A stretch of DNA of 64,000 nucleotides from Dermatophilaceae bacterium Soc4.6 (lineage in GTDB: Bacteria; Actinomycetota; Actinomycetes; Actinomycetales; Dermatophilaceae): NCBI GenBank assembly GCA_039889245.1, contig JAZGVH010000002.1, forward strand, positions 3,720,001 to 3,784,000. The letters are read 5' to 3'. This document shows, piece after piece, positions 26,546-35,003 of this stretch; position 1 is the first letter of the stretch, and each line of letters opens with the position of its first letter. Position numbers and translations under genes: made by a program. The notes under the pieces were generated by a model. That model saw only the letters and a program-made list of their open reading frames with translations. It searched no databases and had not been told where the DNA came from.

Positions 26546-27621
26546 TGTCGCGTGTCGTAGGACTTCTTCCGGTGGGGTGAGGGCTTGGCGTGGGCGATGA
26601 TCTCGTCGGCGTTCTTGGTCCACGTGAACGGGTGGGCTCGCTCGTTCCAGCCGTCGATGTACGTGCCGATCGCGGCCTCGAGGTCGGCGACGGAGTGGTA
26701 CGTGCCGCGGCGGATCGCCTGTCGGGTGATGATCCCGAAGAAGATCTCGACCATGTTCAGCCACGACCCGGACGTGGGGGTGAAGTGCAGGTGGACGCGG
26801 GGGTTCTTCGCCAGCCAGGCACGCACGTTGGGGTGCTTGTGGGTGGCGTAGTTGTCGCACACCACGTGCAGCGGGACTCGGGGGTAGGCCTTCGCGACCT
26901 GCTTCAGGAAGGTCAGGAACTCGACGTTGGTGTGCTGCTGGAAGCACCGGTCGGTCACCAGCCCGGTCGCGACCTCGAGCGCCGCGAAGAGCGTGGTCGT
27001 CCCGTTCCGCTTGTAGTCGTGCGTCTGCTTCTCCGGGATGCCCGGCCGCAGGGGCAGGATTGGCGCGGTCCGGTCCAATGCCTGGATCTGGGTCTTCTCG
27101 TCGATGCAGACCACGACGGCCTTGGCGGGCGGGTCGAGGTAGAGGCCGACGACGTCGCGGATCTTCGCCTCGAGCTCGGGGTCGGTGGAGAACTTGAACG
27201 TCTCGGCCTTCCACGGCTTGAGGCCCCACCGGCGCCAGATGCGCGCGATCGTCGCGAAGCTGACCCCCAGGTGGTCGCCCAGCAGCCGGGCCGACCAGTG
27301 CGTCACCCCGAGACGGTCCGGCGGCGGCTCCAACGTGGCCGCGATGATCGTCTGCTCGTCGTGCACCGGCTGGCGTCCCGGCCGGGGCAGGTCGTCCAGC
27401 TGCTCCAACCCGCCTGCGGTGTAACGGTTCCGCCACAGCCGCACGGTCGGCAGGCTCACTCCGACCCGCCGACTGATCTCGGCGTTGCTGTGACCCTCGG
27501 CCGCCAAAACGAGGATCCGTGCCCGCTGCGCCAACCCCGCCGACACCGTCGAGGACCGCAGCCACCCCCGCAGGACCTTCTCGTCCCCGACCCGTAACAC
27601 CAACGGCTCCACACGTGACAT
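26542..27621 (-). CDS. IS630-family DDE transposase
   Basis: 359 residues from the ATG at 27621 (a TTG at 27636 would add five). The N-terminal HTH is [24 protein letters not shown] acids lie in [12 protein letters not shown] (about 155), [14 protein letters not shown] (about 245) and [12 protein letters not shown] (about 280). The gene has no stop inside the element: its TAG (26544-26542) is completed by the TA of the target site. Appears intact. Confidence 0.92.
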   Translation of the reverse strand: MSRVEPLVLRVGDEKVLRGWLRSSTVSAGLAQRARILVLAAEGHSNAEISRRVGVSLPTVRLWRNRYTAGGLEQLDDLPRPGRQPVHDEQTIIAATLEPPPDRLGVTHWSARLLGDHLGVSFATIARIWRRWGLKPWKAETFKFSTDPELEAKIRDVVGLYLDPPAKAVVVCIDEKTQIQALDRTAPILPLRPGIPEKQTHDYKRNGTTTLFAALEVATGLVTDRCFQQHTNVEFLTFLKQVAKAYPRVPLHVVCDNYATHKHPNVRAWLAKNPRVHLHFTPTSGSWLNMVEIFFGIITRQAIRRGTYHSVADLEAAIGTYIDGWNERAHPFTWTKNADEIIAHAKPSPHRKKSYDTRH

Positions 27622-27671
27622 GAGCCATTGTCTCAACCCACGACCAGAAAGTCTTCAACGACACGCGACAC
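26545..27671 (-). mobile_element. IS630-family insertion sequence
   Basis: 1127 bp flanked by the TA dinucleotide duplication typical of this family (26543-26544 and 27672-27673). Terminal inverted repeats start GTGTCGCGTGTCGT at both ends. One transposase gene on the minus strand fills it. It is inserted in the stop codon of the chemoreceptor gene without changing that protein. Confidence 0.92.
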
Positions 27672-27725
27672 TAGAGTTGGCGCGACGATTTTCCGTCGCC
27701 ACCACACCGAAGTGGAGAACAGCTG

Positions 27726-28136
27726 ATGTCCGACTGGAACCAGCAGATCATCGAGGAGTTCCGGGCGAACGACGGGACGGTCGCCACGATGGGCTTCGGC
27801 CGCGGGCTCGTGCTGCTCCACCACATCGGGGCCAAGAGCGGGACCGAGCGGATCGCCCCGCTCGCCGCCATCGCGACCGATGAGGGGGTCTGGCTCATCG
27901 CGGCCTCGAAGGCCGGCGCACCCGACAACCCTGACTGGTACCACAACCTGCTCGCCCACCCCGAGGTCAGCCTCGAGGCGCCGGGACAGGGGTCCGTCGA
28001 GGTGCGGGCCCGGGTCCTCGCGGGCGACGAGCGCGACGCTGCGTGGGCGCGGTTCGAGGCCGCGTCGGAGGGGTTCCGGTCCTATCAGGAGAAGACGACG
28101 CGCGTCATCCCGGTGGTCGAGCTGTCGCGGCGCTGA
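27726..28136 (+). CDS. DUF385 nitroreductase-family deazaflavin-dependent protein
   Basis: 136 residues, the normal size for the Ddn-like family. Typical motifs are GFGRGLVLLHHIGAKSGTER near 22-41 (cofactor contact) and PDNPDWYHNLLAHPEVSLE near 68-86. Members bind F420 or flavin and reduce quinones or nitro compounds. GTGGAGAACAGCTG precedes the ATG. It lies just right of the IS630 element. Confidence 0.85.
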   Translation: MSDWNQQIIEEFRANDGTVATMGFGRGLVLLHHIGAKSGTERIAPLAAIATDEGVWLIAASKAGAPDNPDWYHNLLAHPEVSLEAPGQGSVEVRARVLAGDERDAAWARFEAASEGFRSYQEKTTRVIPVVELSRR

Positions 28137-28338
28137 CTCGTAGGTCCGGTGGTTCGGTGGTTCGGTGGTGCACCGACAGAGCGGCAGGAGTCCGGTTTGA
28201 CGGGTGCTGGGCGGTAGGAGTCGGAGTGGCGCCGGTCCGTCGGTGCACCGATGGTCTCCGCGACACCCAGCTGTCCGGTATGCGCATACGAAAGGTGGGG
28301 CGAAGCGGACAGGTGGGTGTCAGGGAGACCTCAGTCGC

Positions 28339-28554
28339 TCACGTGTCGGCCCGCAGGGTGTCAAAGCTGTAGGGAAGCCCTCGAGTCGCGAGGAAGTCCT
28401 CGAAGTCGGTATAGGTCGACAGTGTGGGCGTCTGCTCGGCCAGCCAGGTCGCGTCGCACTCCGGGCACAGCGCGATCTGTTCGTTCGTCGACACCAGAGT
28501 CCAGAAACGCAGGTCGTCCTGCTGACAGCGCGGACACAGGGCGGCCGTCGTCAT
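28339..28554 (-). CDS. small zinc-ribbon protein, candidate immunity protein for toxin 1
   Basis: 71 residues with CPRCQQDDL near 7-15 and CPECDATWL near 30-38, a four-cysteine zinc ribbon, then an acidic tail (YTDFEDFLATRG). It starts 12 bp after the stop of the polymorphic toxin gene on the same strand, the usual place for a cognate immunity gene. The role is inferred only from position, size and acidity; a generic zinc-ribbon protein is the alternative. Confidence 0.6.
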   Translation of the reverse strand: MTTAALCPRCQQDDLRFWTLVSTNEQIALCPECDATWLAEQTPTLSTYTDFEDFLATRGLPYSFDTLRADT

Positions 28555-28566
28555 GGCTGAATCCTC

Positions 28567-29817
28567 TCAGGGGATGGGATATGCGCTGATCAGGTAGGCC
28601 GGAGGCCCGGGCTTGACGATGAGTGCGACGCGCCGTTCGCCCAGAGTGCCGATCTGGGCACCCATGTCAACCTCAAAACGGAGCGGGTCACCCGGCGTGG
28701 GCGGGGGATGGCGCGCCCACGCTCGGTCGATCAGCTCCATGATGTCGGTGGTGCCCATGAGGAAGACACTGTGACTCGGTTTGGCCTCGTTCGCTAGACC
28801 GTGCGCCAGGAGGTGGGTGAGCCGGTGACCCTCGTCGTAGGCCGATCCCGGGATGGGCCGGAGCACCAGCCCGGAGTCACTTCGATAGGTCTGGTCGCCG
28901 ATCTTCGTAAGGCCGAAGTCGGTGGCCAGGCGGTCGAGGTCGGTGCGTTCCCGGGCGAGCAGGTCGGGCTTGGTGGCGAAGGTCCGCGCCCGCTGCAGGG
29001 CCTCGGCCCCGTCCTGCACGCCGTGAGCCACCCTGCCGAACGGCACTGCGCCGGCAGCAGCCCAGCCGGCCTCGGTGCGGCGTCCTTCGGACAGGAACCA
29101 CAGGGTGTTGACACTGGCAGCGAGCGGGCCGACGTAGCCGGGGACCGTCGACAGCGCGTCGAGGGCTGCGTGAGCAGCGCCCTCGGCGCCGGGTGGTCGG
29201 ATGGTGCCTTGCCAGAACGTGCGGGCCTCGGGTGCGTCGGTCATGGCGCCGGCGAGCACGGCGGCGGTGTCGTCTCCAGCGGTGCGCAGGAGGTCGCGGG
29301 CGCGGGCGAGGTCGTCGACGGCGCTGTGGCGCAGGGCTTCTGCGGCCCACACGGCCTCGTGCGTCGTGGGGTGCGCATCGGCGGCGAGGAGCAGGCTGAT
29401 GCGCTCGCCGATGCTGGTGGGGGAGGCGACCGCGAAGGTCTGGGCGATGCCCAGGCAGGCGGCGACGTAGTCGTCGTAGAGCTGTTGGGCCCGTGTGGCG
29501 AGGTCGCGGGCCGGTGGGAAGGCGGCGGCATACCGGCTCAGCGCGTTGGCTGCGGTGGCGAGGCTGGTGGCGGCGCGGGCCCACCGGGTGGGTTCTTGCC
29601 CGAGGCGGGTGTGGGCGACGGTCGCGGTCGGGCCGATCCAGTCGGTGACCTCGATGCGGGCCAGGCAGCTGGCGGTGTCGTCGAGGGCGGCGGCATACGC
29701 GGTGAGGGTGTCGGCGACGGACTGGACCTGCCAGGGGTAACCGGGGACGAGCGTGTCGGGGCCGCCGCCCAGGGCAAGGGCCCGCTCTTCGGTGCCGTCG
29801 ATCACCCCTGGTGCCAT
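28567..29817 (-). CDS. WXG-type polymorphic toxin 1 (CdiA-CT RNase A-like C-terminus suspected)
   Basis: 416 residues. The N-terminal helical region, about 1-265, is nearly the same as in the protein at 44529-45686 (LVPGYPWQ, a WIG turn near 59, HTRLGQEPTRWA, FWQGTIRPPGAEGAAHA), like a WXG100/LXG trafficking domain of type VII-secreted toxins. The C-terminal 110 residues are unrelated: GHRLTHLLAHG, then SHSVFLMG, DRAWARHP and a terminal LIVKPGPPAYLISAYP. That order of H, S-x-F, W and a final (S/T)AYP recalls bacterial RNase A-like CDI toxins. Activity is inferred. A zinc-ribbon gene follows directly. Confidence 0.75.
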   Translation of the reverse strand: MAPGVIDGTEERALALGGGPDTLVPGYPWQVQSVADTLTAYAAALDDTASCLARIEVTDWIGPTATVAHTRLGQEPTRWARAATSLATAANALSRYAAAFPPARDLATRAQQLYDDYVAACLGIAQTFAVASPTSIGERISLLLAADAHPTTHEAVWAAEALRHSAVDDLARARDLLRTAGDDTAAVLAGAMTDAPEARTFWQGTIRPPGAEGAAHAALDALSTVPGYVGPLAASVNTLWFLSEGRRTEAGWAAAGAVPFGRVAHGVQDGAEALQRARTFATKPDLLARERTDLDRLATDFGLTKIGDQTYRSDSGLVLRPIPGSAYDEGHRLTHLLAHGLANEAKPSHSVFLMGTTDIMELIDRAWARHPPPTPGDPLRFEVDMGAQIGTLGERRVALIVKPGPPAYLISAYPIP

Positions 29818-29868
29818 GTGGGCAAGTCAACCGAATCCGCGGATCAGGCCCGCGAAGTTATCCACAGT
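29818..29868 (-). promoter_or_regulatory. conserved leaderless-type promoter block of toxin 1
   Basis: Reading the coding strand: TGTGGATAA (29858-29866 as TTATCCACA on plus), then GGTTGACTTGCC ending just before the ATG at 29817. The TTGACT hexamer lies at about -13 to -8 and there is no ribosome site. The same two blocks, with identical 47-bp overall span, stand before toxin 2, and a related TGTGGATGA stands 40 nt before the WXG-like gene at 57308. Confidence 0.6.
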
Positions 29869-29970
29869 TCTTCGACGGATCTCGGTGTCACCCCCACCGG
29901 ATAGCCTCGTGCCCACGATCCCCGGGTCCAGCGCGTAGGCCGGGACGACGACCACGAAGGAGCAGCCGCA

Positions 29971-30753
29971 GTGAGTATTGGTGGAGGACTCGAGGGCGCC
30001 CTGTCGGCGACCGAGGACGAGGTGGATGCCGCCCTGAAGGCGGCCGCAGCGGTCACCCGTGAGCTGCGCAAGGCCAAGGCCGGGGCGGCCAGGGGGCAGG
30101 TGCGCGACCTGCGGAAGGCCCTGTCGGCGGCGGTCGACGCCGCCGAGCAGGCCTCAGCGGCCGCCACCACCGCGCAGGCGTCGTTCGACTTCGACGAGAA
30201 GGGCCACCTCGAGTCGGGCGCCTTCGCGCAGGAGCTCGTCGCGGCGGCCGCGGCCAGCGACGTGACGATGGTCGAGCGAGACCAGCGCCTGCTGTGCTAC
30301 CCCTCCCTGATCAAGGTCCTGGCGGGTGACGCCGCGGTCGAGATCGACCGCCGCCGCGAGAAGCGCCTGCGGCCCTCCGTGCTCGTCGACCTGCTGGCGA
30401 CGGCTCAGAAGAAGCCGCCGCGCTTCCGCGCCGAGCCCTTCCTCGAGAGTCTCGAGACCGCCTACGAGCTGGTGCGCAGCAAGCAGGGCCACCGCGACGG
30501 CGTGGTGCTGCCGCTGGTCGACCTGTGGTCGGTGCTCACCCTGCTGCCCAGCCAGCGCAGCGAGTACACCAGGCCCGAGTTCGCCCGCGACCTCTACCTG
30601 CTCGACGCCAGCGGCGTCGCGACGACCAGGGCGGGCCGCGTCATGCGATGGCACGCCAGCACCGGCACCAAGGGCAGCGGCACGCTGGTCACCGTCGCCC
30701 AGAGCGGTCAGCAGCAGCTCTACTGGGGCCTGTCCTTCGCGGAGGCGTCGTGA
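29971..30753 (+). CDS. coiled-coil protein, first gene of BrxC/D-like operon
   Basis: 260 residues, family not recognised. Residues about 10-75 are alanine- and charge-rich helix, likely coiled coil. The C-terminal part (about 165-255) looks like a small winged-helix-like region ending GTLVTVAQSGQQQLYWGLSF. GTG start at 29971 behind AAGGAG. The stop overlaps the next gene as GTGA, so the three proteins are probably made together and may form one complex. No signal peptide or membrane segment. Confidence 0.65.
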   Translation: MSIGGGLEGALSATEDEVDAALKAAAAVTRELRKAKAGAARGQVRDLRKALSAAVDAAEQASAAATTAQASFDFDEKGHLESGAFAQELVAAAAASDVTMVERDQRLLCYPSLIKVLAGDAAVEIDRRREKRLRPSVLVDLLATAQKKPPRFRAEPFLESLETAYELVRSKQGHRDGVVLPLVDLWSVLTLLPSQRSEYTRPEFARDLYLLDASGVATTRAGRVMRWHASTGTKGSGTLVTVAQSGQQQLYWGLSFAEAS

Positions 30754-31757
30754 GCGACTCACGCGACGGTCTCGCGGTGCTTGGTGGGGGAGTGATGGCC
30801 TCCGACGACTACGCACAGTTCCTTGCCGACGAGTACCTCGCGGGCTACCTGCCCGCCGGCGGCGGCTCGGTGAAGCTCGTGGTCGCCGGTGACCCCGACG
30901 TCGCCGACCGCTTCGCGCAGGCGCTGCACGCTGCGGCGCTCTCGGCCTCGTGCCTGCCCGTGCTCGTCTCGGCCGAGTCGACCAAGGCGCACCTCGTCGA
31001 CCAGGTGTTCTTCGCCGTCGCGCGCCAGGTCGACTGGGACCAGGTGGCGGCCGCCATCGTCGTCGCCGCCTACGACGCGATCGCCTTCCCGGCCAGCGAC
31101 GGTCGGCTGTCGGTCGCCGAGGTCGCGCAGGACCACGACATCGACCCGCGCGAGCTCTACCGCAGCGTGCGGCGCCAGCTCGAGCGCACGCTGCTGCACG
31201 ACACCAGCCTGCCGCGCGAGCTGCGGCGCGCACTGCTGCGCCTCGCGCAGGCCGCCCTCGGTCACGGTGACGTCACCCCCCACGAGGCGCAGGTCGTGCG
31301 CGACTGGCTGGTCGGAGAGCCCGCTGCGCTGCGTGACCTCAAGGAGGCACTCATCTACAGCCGGGTCGGTCGGCACAACGCCCGCGACCTGCTCACCTGC
31401 GTCGGGCGGCTGCTCCTGCAGGCGGGCCACGGCGGTCTGGTGCTCCACCTCGACCTCAGCCGCCTCGCCGAGGCGCGTCGCCCCCCGCTGGACGACCGCA
31501 CCGGCATCTACTACAGCAAGGCGGCGGTGCTCGACGCCTACGAGCTGCTCCGGCAGCTCATCGACGCCACCGACGACCTCGAGGGCATCCTCGTGGTCGC
31601 CGTCGTCCCCCCGCAGCTCGTGACCGACGAGGCCCGCGGCCTCCCCTCGTATGCCGCGCTGCAGCTGCGCGTCGCCGACGAGGTGCGCGACGCCCGCCGG
31701 GCCAACCCCTTTGCGTCCCTGGTCCGCCTCGAGGTCCGGCTGGAGGCCGTGCGATGA
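30750..31757 (+). CDS. DUF2791 (BrxC/BrxD-like) P-loop protein with degenerate ATPase motifs
   Basis: 335 residues from the GTG at 30750, which overlaps the previous stop. The C-terminal half matches BrxC/BrxD proteins: NARDLLTCVGRLLLQAGHGG (about 210-230), then LVLHLDLSRLAE where a DE Walker B is expected, then LPSYAALQLRVADEV near 300. The Walker A position reads KLVVAGDPDVADRF without GxxxxGK(S/T). It is probably a non-hydrolysing partner of the next gene product. An inner helical region (about 145-200) resembles a TerB-like bundle, with low certainty. Confidence 0.7.
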   Translation: MSDSRDGLAVLGGGVMASDDYAQFLADEYLAGYLPAGGGSVKLVVAGDPDVADRFAQALHAAALSASCLPVLVSAESTKAHLVDQVFFAVARQVDWDQVAAAIVVAAYDAIAFPASDGRLSVAEVAQDHDIDPRELYRSVRRQLERTLLHDTSLPRELRRALLRLAQAALGHGDVTPHEAQVVRDWLVGEPAALRDLKEALIYSRVGRHNARDLLTCVGRLLLQAGHGGLVLHLDLSRLAEARRPPLDDRTGIYYSKAAVLDAYELLRQLIDATDDLEGILVVAVVPPQLVTDEARGLPSYAALQLRVADEVRDARRANPFASLVRLEVRLEAVR

Positions 31758-33061
31758 GCCCTGCAGCCAAGAAGCCCAAGCCGAAGCAGAATCCGGTGGA
31801 CGTCTGGGACGCCGAGCGGCTCAGCCGCCGCCGAGCGGTCGAGGCCCTGCGCAGCGGCGTGCCGAACGCGGACGCGGTCACCGCCCTGGGCTCCGGTCAG
31901 AGCGCCATCGAGGACCGCTTCAGCGCCCTGCTCGAGCAGGTCGCGGCCGGGAGGGACGGCTCGCGTCCCCGGGCGTCGCTGCTGCTGGGCGGGGGCTTCG
32001 GTGAGGGCAAGAGCCACCTGCTGACCCACCTCGGCCACCTGGCCAGGTCGGCCGGCTACGTCGTCTCACCGGTGGTCATCAGCAAGGAGACCCCGCTCTA
32101 CGACCCGGCCAAGATCCTGCAGGCCGCGGTCGCCTCGGCCACTGCCCCTGATGGTGGCCGAGACGTCGTCGCGGAGGCCGCGGCCGCGCTCGACCCCGAC
32201 AGCCTCGCCTACGCCGACCTGCTGCGCTGGCTGCGCGGCCCCGGTCGCGACCTCAACGAGCGCTTCGAGGCCACGCTCCTGCTGCACCAGAGGCTCGGTA
32301 CCGACGCGGCCGGCGGCGACGAGGAGTTCGTCGACTCCATCGTGCGGTTCTGGTCAGGCGACCCGCTGCCGGTGCCCGACGTCCGGCGCCAGCTCAAGGC
32401 CATCGGCGAGGGCAACACCTTCACCTTCTCGCCCGTGCGAGCGCGCGAGCTCGCCCGGCAGCGGCTGCGCTTCCTGCCGCGGCTGCTGCGTGCTGCCGGT
32501 CGGCCAGGGTGGGTCATCCTGCTCGACGAGGTCGAGCTCATGGGTCGATACTCCCTGCTGCAACGCGGCCGGGCCTATGCCGAGCTGGCCCGGTGGCTCG
32601 ACGGCGAGCGCGACGACACCGGCGAGCCGGTCGTCGTGGTCGGGGCGATGACCGACGACTTCGAGGCCGCGGTGCTGATCGGCAAGAACGACCGTGAGGT
32701 GCTCCCGACTCGACTGCGCGGCAAGCAGACCGACGAGTACGCCGAGATGGCCTCGCTCGCCGAGGCCGGCATGCGGCACATCGAGCGTGACCTCGTGCGG
32801 CTGGTGCCGCCAGACACGGCGGAGCTCGACCGGGCCTACTCCACCCTCAAGAGGCTGCACGGCGCGGCCTACGGGTGGAAGCCGACCGAGGTCGCCGGTC
32901 TCGAGCGGCTCGGCGCCACGCGGATGCGGCAGTACGTGCGGGCGTGGATCAACGAGTGGGACCTTGTGCGGATGGATCCGTCCTTCGTGCCGGCCACCGA
33001 GGTTGTCGACGTGCCATCGGACTACGACGAGATGCCCGAGGGTGACGCGTCGGCAGAGTGA
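31754..33061 (+). CDS. BREX-type ATP-binding protein (BrxC/BrxD family, DUF2791)
   Basis: 435 residues with intact ATPase motifs: Walker A GGGFGEGKSHLL near 78-89, Walker B WVILLDEVELMG near 252-263, then the family segment DDFEAAVLIGKNDREVLPTR near 300-320. In BREX systems BrxD/BrxC-type ATPases work with a methylase, phosphatase and helicase in phage exclusion; none of these is nearby. It overlaps the previous gene as ATGA and is followed by the small ABM gene. An intact ATPase next to an inactive paralogue suggests a heteromeric machine. Confidence 0.85.
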   Translation: MSPAAKKPKPKQNPVDVWDAERLSRRRAVEALRSGVPNADAVTALGSGQSAIEDRFSALLEQVAAGRDGSRPRASLLLGGGFGEGKSHLLTHLGHLARSAGYVVSPVVISKETPLYDPAKILQAAVASATAPDGGRDVVAEAAAALDPDSLAYADLLRWLRGPGRDLNERFEATLLLHQRLGTDAAGGDEEFVDSIVRFWSGDPLPVPDVRRQLKAIGEGNTFTFSPVRARELARQRLRFLPRLLRAAGRPGWVILLDEVELMGRYSLLQRGRAYAELARWLDGERDDTGEPVVVVGAMTDDFEAAVLIGKNDREVLPTRLRGKQTDEYAEMASLAEAGMRHIERDLVRLVPPDTAELDRAYSTLKRLHGAAYGWKPTEVAGLERLGATRMRQYVRAWINEWDLVRMDPSFVPATEVVDVPSDYDEMPEGDASAE

Positions 33062-33098
33062 CGTCACCGCGACCAACCACCACACAAGGAGAGAGACG

Positions 33099-33416
33099 TT
33101 GATCTTCATCACCGCGAAGTTCCCCGTGAAGCCCGAGCACGCCGATGCGTGGCCGGAGCTGTCACGCGAGTTCACCGACGCCTGCAACGCAGAGCAGGGG
33201 TGCCTGTTCTTCCAGTGGGCCCGTTCGTTGGCTGACCCGAACGAGTACGTGCTCATCGAGGCGTTCGCTGACGACGCGGCCGGCGGGGCGCACGTGCAGT
33301 CGGCACACTTCATCAAGGCGACGCAGCAGCTGCCGCAGTACCTGTCGCGGACCCCGGACATCATCAACACGACGGTCGACGGGTGGTCGGCGCTGGGGGA
33401 GATGGCGGTCGAGTAG
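33099..33416 (+). CDS. ABM-family small monooxygenase, paralogue
   Basis: 105 residues, closely related to the protein at 19574-19891 and with the same TTG start, the same GGAGAGAC leader and the same length. Middle motif CLFFQWARSLADPNEYVLIEAF. It lies 38 bp after the BrxD-like gene on the same strand but probably does not belong to that system; a copy moved from the monooxygenase cluster (or the reverse) is likely. Confidence 0.85.
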   Translation: MIFITAKFPVKPEHADAWPELSREFTDACNAEQGCLFFQWARSLADPNEYVLIEAFADDAAGGAHVQSAHFIKATQQLPQYLSRTPDIINTTVDGWSALGEMAVE

Positions 33417-33504
33417 CGTCCGTCTTGCGACCGCTGCGGGCGGGAACCCTCTCAGGTCGTCAGGACGGGTCTGCCCCGGCGGTGTCAGCGGGGAAGGCGG
33501 CGCC

Positions 33505-34377
33505 TCAGCGACCGCTCGCCCGGCCGTCCCGCAGCAGCAGCCGCTGCCCCGGCCGCAGCTGCCCGCACCGGTCGACGTCGACGTCGTCGACGTAGCCGAT
33601 CACCGGGTAGCCGCCCGTTACCGGGTGATCGGCGAGGAAGAGCACGGGCTGGCCGGACGCGGGCACCTGCAGGGCCCCGCGCACCATCCCCTCGCTGGGC
33701 AGCTCGCCCTCACGACCGCGCACGAGCGCCTGCCCCTCGAGCCGCAGCCCCACCCGGTTGCTGTCGGAGGTCACGCCCCACGGCTGCCCGAGCAGCGAGG
33801 CCCACGCTTCGTCGGAGAACCAGTCGCGCCGCGGGCCCGGGGTCACCCGCACCGCCAGGTCACCCGACTCCGGGTCGAGTGCCGGAGCCAGGTCGACGCC
33901 GGGGTGCGGCAGCTCGGAGAAACCCACGGACAGAACGAGACCCGGCGTCACCACGGGTGGCCCCAGCCCGCTGAGCACGTCGGTCGCCCGCGACCCCAGC
34001 ACCGGCTCGACGTCGAAGCCGCCCCGCACGGCGACGTAGGTGCGCAGCCCACTGGCCGGTGGCCCGAGCCTCAGCACCTGCCCCGCCCGCAGGAGCAGGG
34101 GTGCGTTGTGCGCCGTGCCGCCCGCGCACCGGGCACCGGTCGTCACGACGACGACATCGACGTCGGCCCGCAGCGCAAGGCCCCCATACGTTACCTCGAG
34201 CGCAGCAGCGTTGGCAGCGTTGCCAACCAGCCGGTTGGCCAGACGGCATGACGCCCTGTCGCAGGCGCCCGATCGACCGACACCGAGCGCGGCCCGGCCC
34301 GACCGGCCGGCGTCCTGCACGGTCGTCAGCGGGCCGGTCTCGAGCACCGTCACCGTCACCGTCGCAGGCGGCGTCAT
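33505..34377 (-). CDS. pxpC: 5-oxoprolinase subunit PxpC (biotin-dependent carboxyltransferase-like)
   Basis: 290 residues, the usual length. The N-terminal LTTVQDAGRSGRAALGVGRSGACD and the later VAVRGGFDVEPVLGSRATD and LPSEGMVRGALQVPASGQPV (about 225-245) are family signatures. With PxpA and PxpB it hydrolyses 5-oxoproline to glutamate with ATP. ATG at 34377 overlaps the pxpB stop as ATGA. Last gene of the NRAMP-pxpA-pxpB-pxpC operon. Confidence 0.93.
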   Translation of the reverse strand: MTPPATVTVTVLETGPLTTVQDAGRSGRAALGVGRSGACDRASCRLANRLVGNAANAAALEVTYGGLALRADVDVVVVTTGARCAGGTAHNAPLLLRAGQVLRLGPPASGLRTYVAVRGGFDVEPVLGSRATDVLSGLGPPVVTPGLVLSVGFSELPHPGVDLAPALDPESGDLAVRVTPGPRRDWFSDEAWASLLGQPWGVTSDSNRVGLRLEGQALVRGREGELPSEGMVRGALQVPASGQPVLFLADHPVTGGYPVIGYVDDVDVDRCGQLRPGQRLLLRDGRASGR

Positions 34378-35003
34378 GACGACGCCTGCTCGTCGACGAA
34401 GCGCACTCGCACCCCGGGGCGCAGGATCGCCGGCTCCGACCGGGTGGGGTCGAACATCGTCAGCGACGTGCGCCCGAGCAGCTGCCAGCCGCCGGGCGAC
34501 TCGCGCGGGTAGACCCCGCTGAACTCTCCCGCCAGCGCCACCGCTCCGGCCGGCACCTTGGTGCGAGGGGTCGCCCGGCGTGGCACCGGCGCCATCGACA
34601 CCGTCCACGACGACGACGTCAGATAGCCGAAGCCCGGTATGAAGCCGCAGAAGGCGACGGTCCACTCAACCGACGTGTGGCGTCGGACGAGGTCAGCAGC
34701 GTTGCTGCCCAACAGGTCTGCAGTCTCGGCGAGGTCCTCCCCGTCGTAGGTCACCGGGATCTCGACGAGCTCGCCGTGGTTGCGCTGGTCGGCACGCGGG
34801 CTCGCCGTCCGCACCGCCCGCTCCACCTCGGCGAGCGACGTGGCGCCCGGGTCGGTGACCAGCAGCAGGGTGCGGGCGGCCGGCACGAGTTCGACGACAC
34901 CCGGGGGCGGGTCGTCGACGAGCGCGGCATACAGCGCCATGACCTCGTCGAGGTCGTCGACCTCGACGAGGAGGGCCGTCGAGCCGCTGGGCAGGACGCG
35001 CAT
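34374..35003 (-). CDS. pxpB: 5-oxoprolinase subunit PxpB (allophanate hydrolase subunit 1-like)
   Basis: 209 residues. KipI/AHS1 signatures: VAFCGFIPGFGYLTS (about 125-140), VPAGAVALAGEFSGVYPRES and GGWQLLGRTSLTMFDP (about 160-195). ATG at 35003 overlaps the pxpA TGA by one base (TGATG). Works with PxpA and PxpC; homologous to B. subtilis KipI. Confidence 0.92.
   Translation of the reverse strand: MRVLPSGSTALLVEVDDLDEVMALYAALVDDPPPGVVELVPAARTLLLVTDPGATSLAEVERAVRTASPRADQRNHGELVEIPVTYDGEDLAETADLLGSNAADLVRRHTSVEWTVAFCGFIPGFGYLTSSSWTVSMAPVPRRATPRTKVPAGAVALAGEFSGVYPRESPGGWQLLGRTSLTMFDPTRSEPAILRPGVRVRFVDEQASS

Noticed and set aside
28140-28338. Possible small gene or regulatory RNA in the spacer after the DUF385 gene
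   Set aside because: It holds short repeats of GGTTCGGTG and no frame with a ribosome site; nothing supports an RNA gene.
29858-29866. Replication origin because of the DnaA box TTATCCACA
   Set aside because: Single boxes at fixed distance before WXG-type genes, no cluster, no dnaA/dnaN nearby and no AT-rich unwinding region.
29971-33061. A complete BREX phage-exclusion system
   Set aside because: Only the BrxC/BrxD-like ATPases are present; no PglX methylase, PglZ, BrxA/B or helicase within the window.
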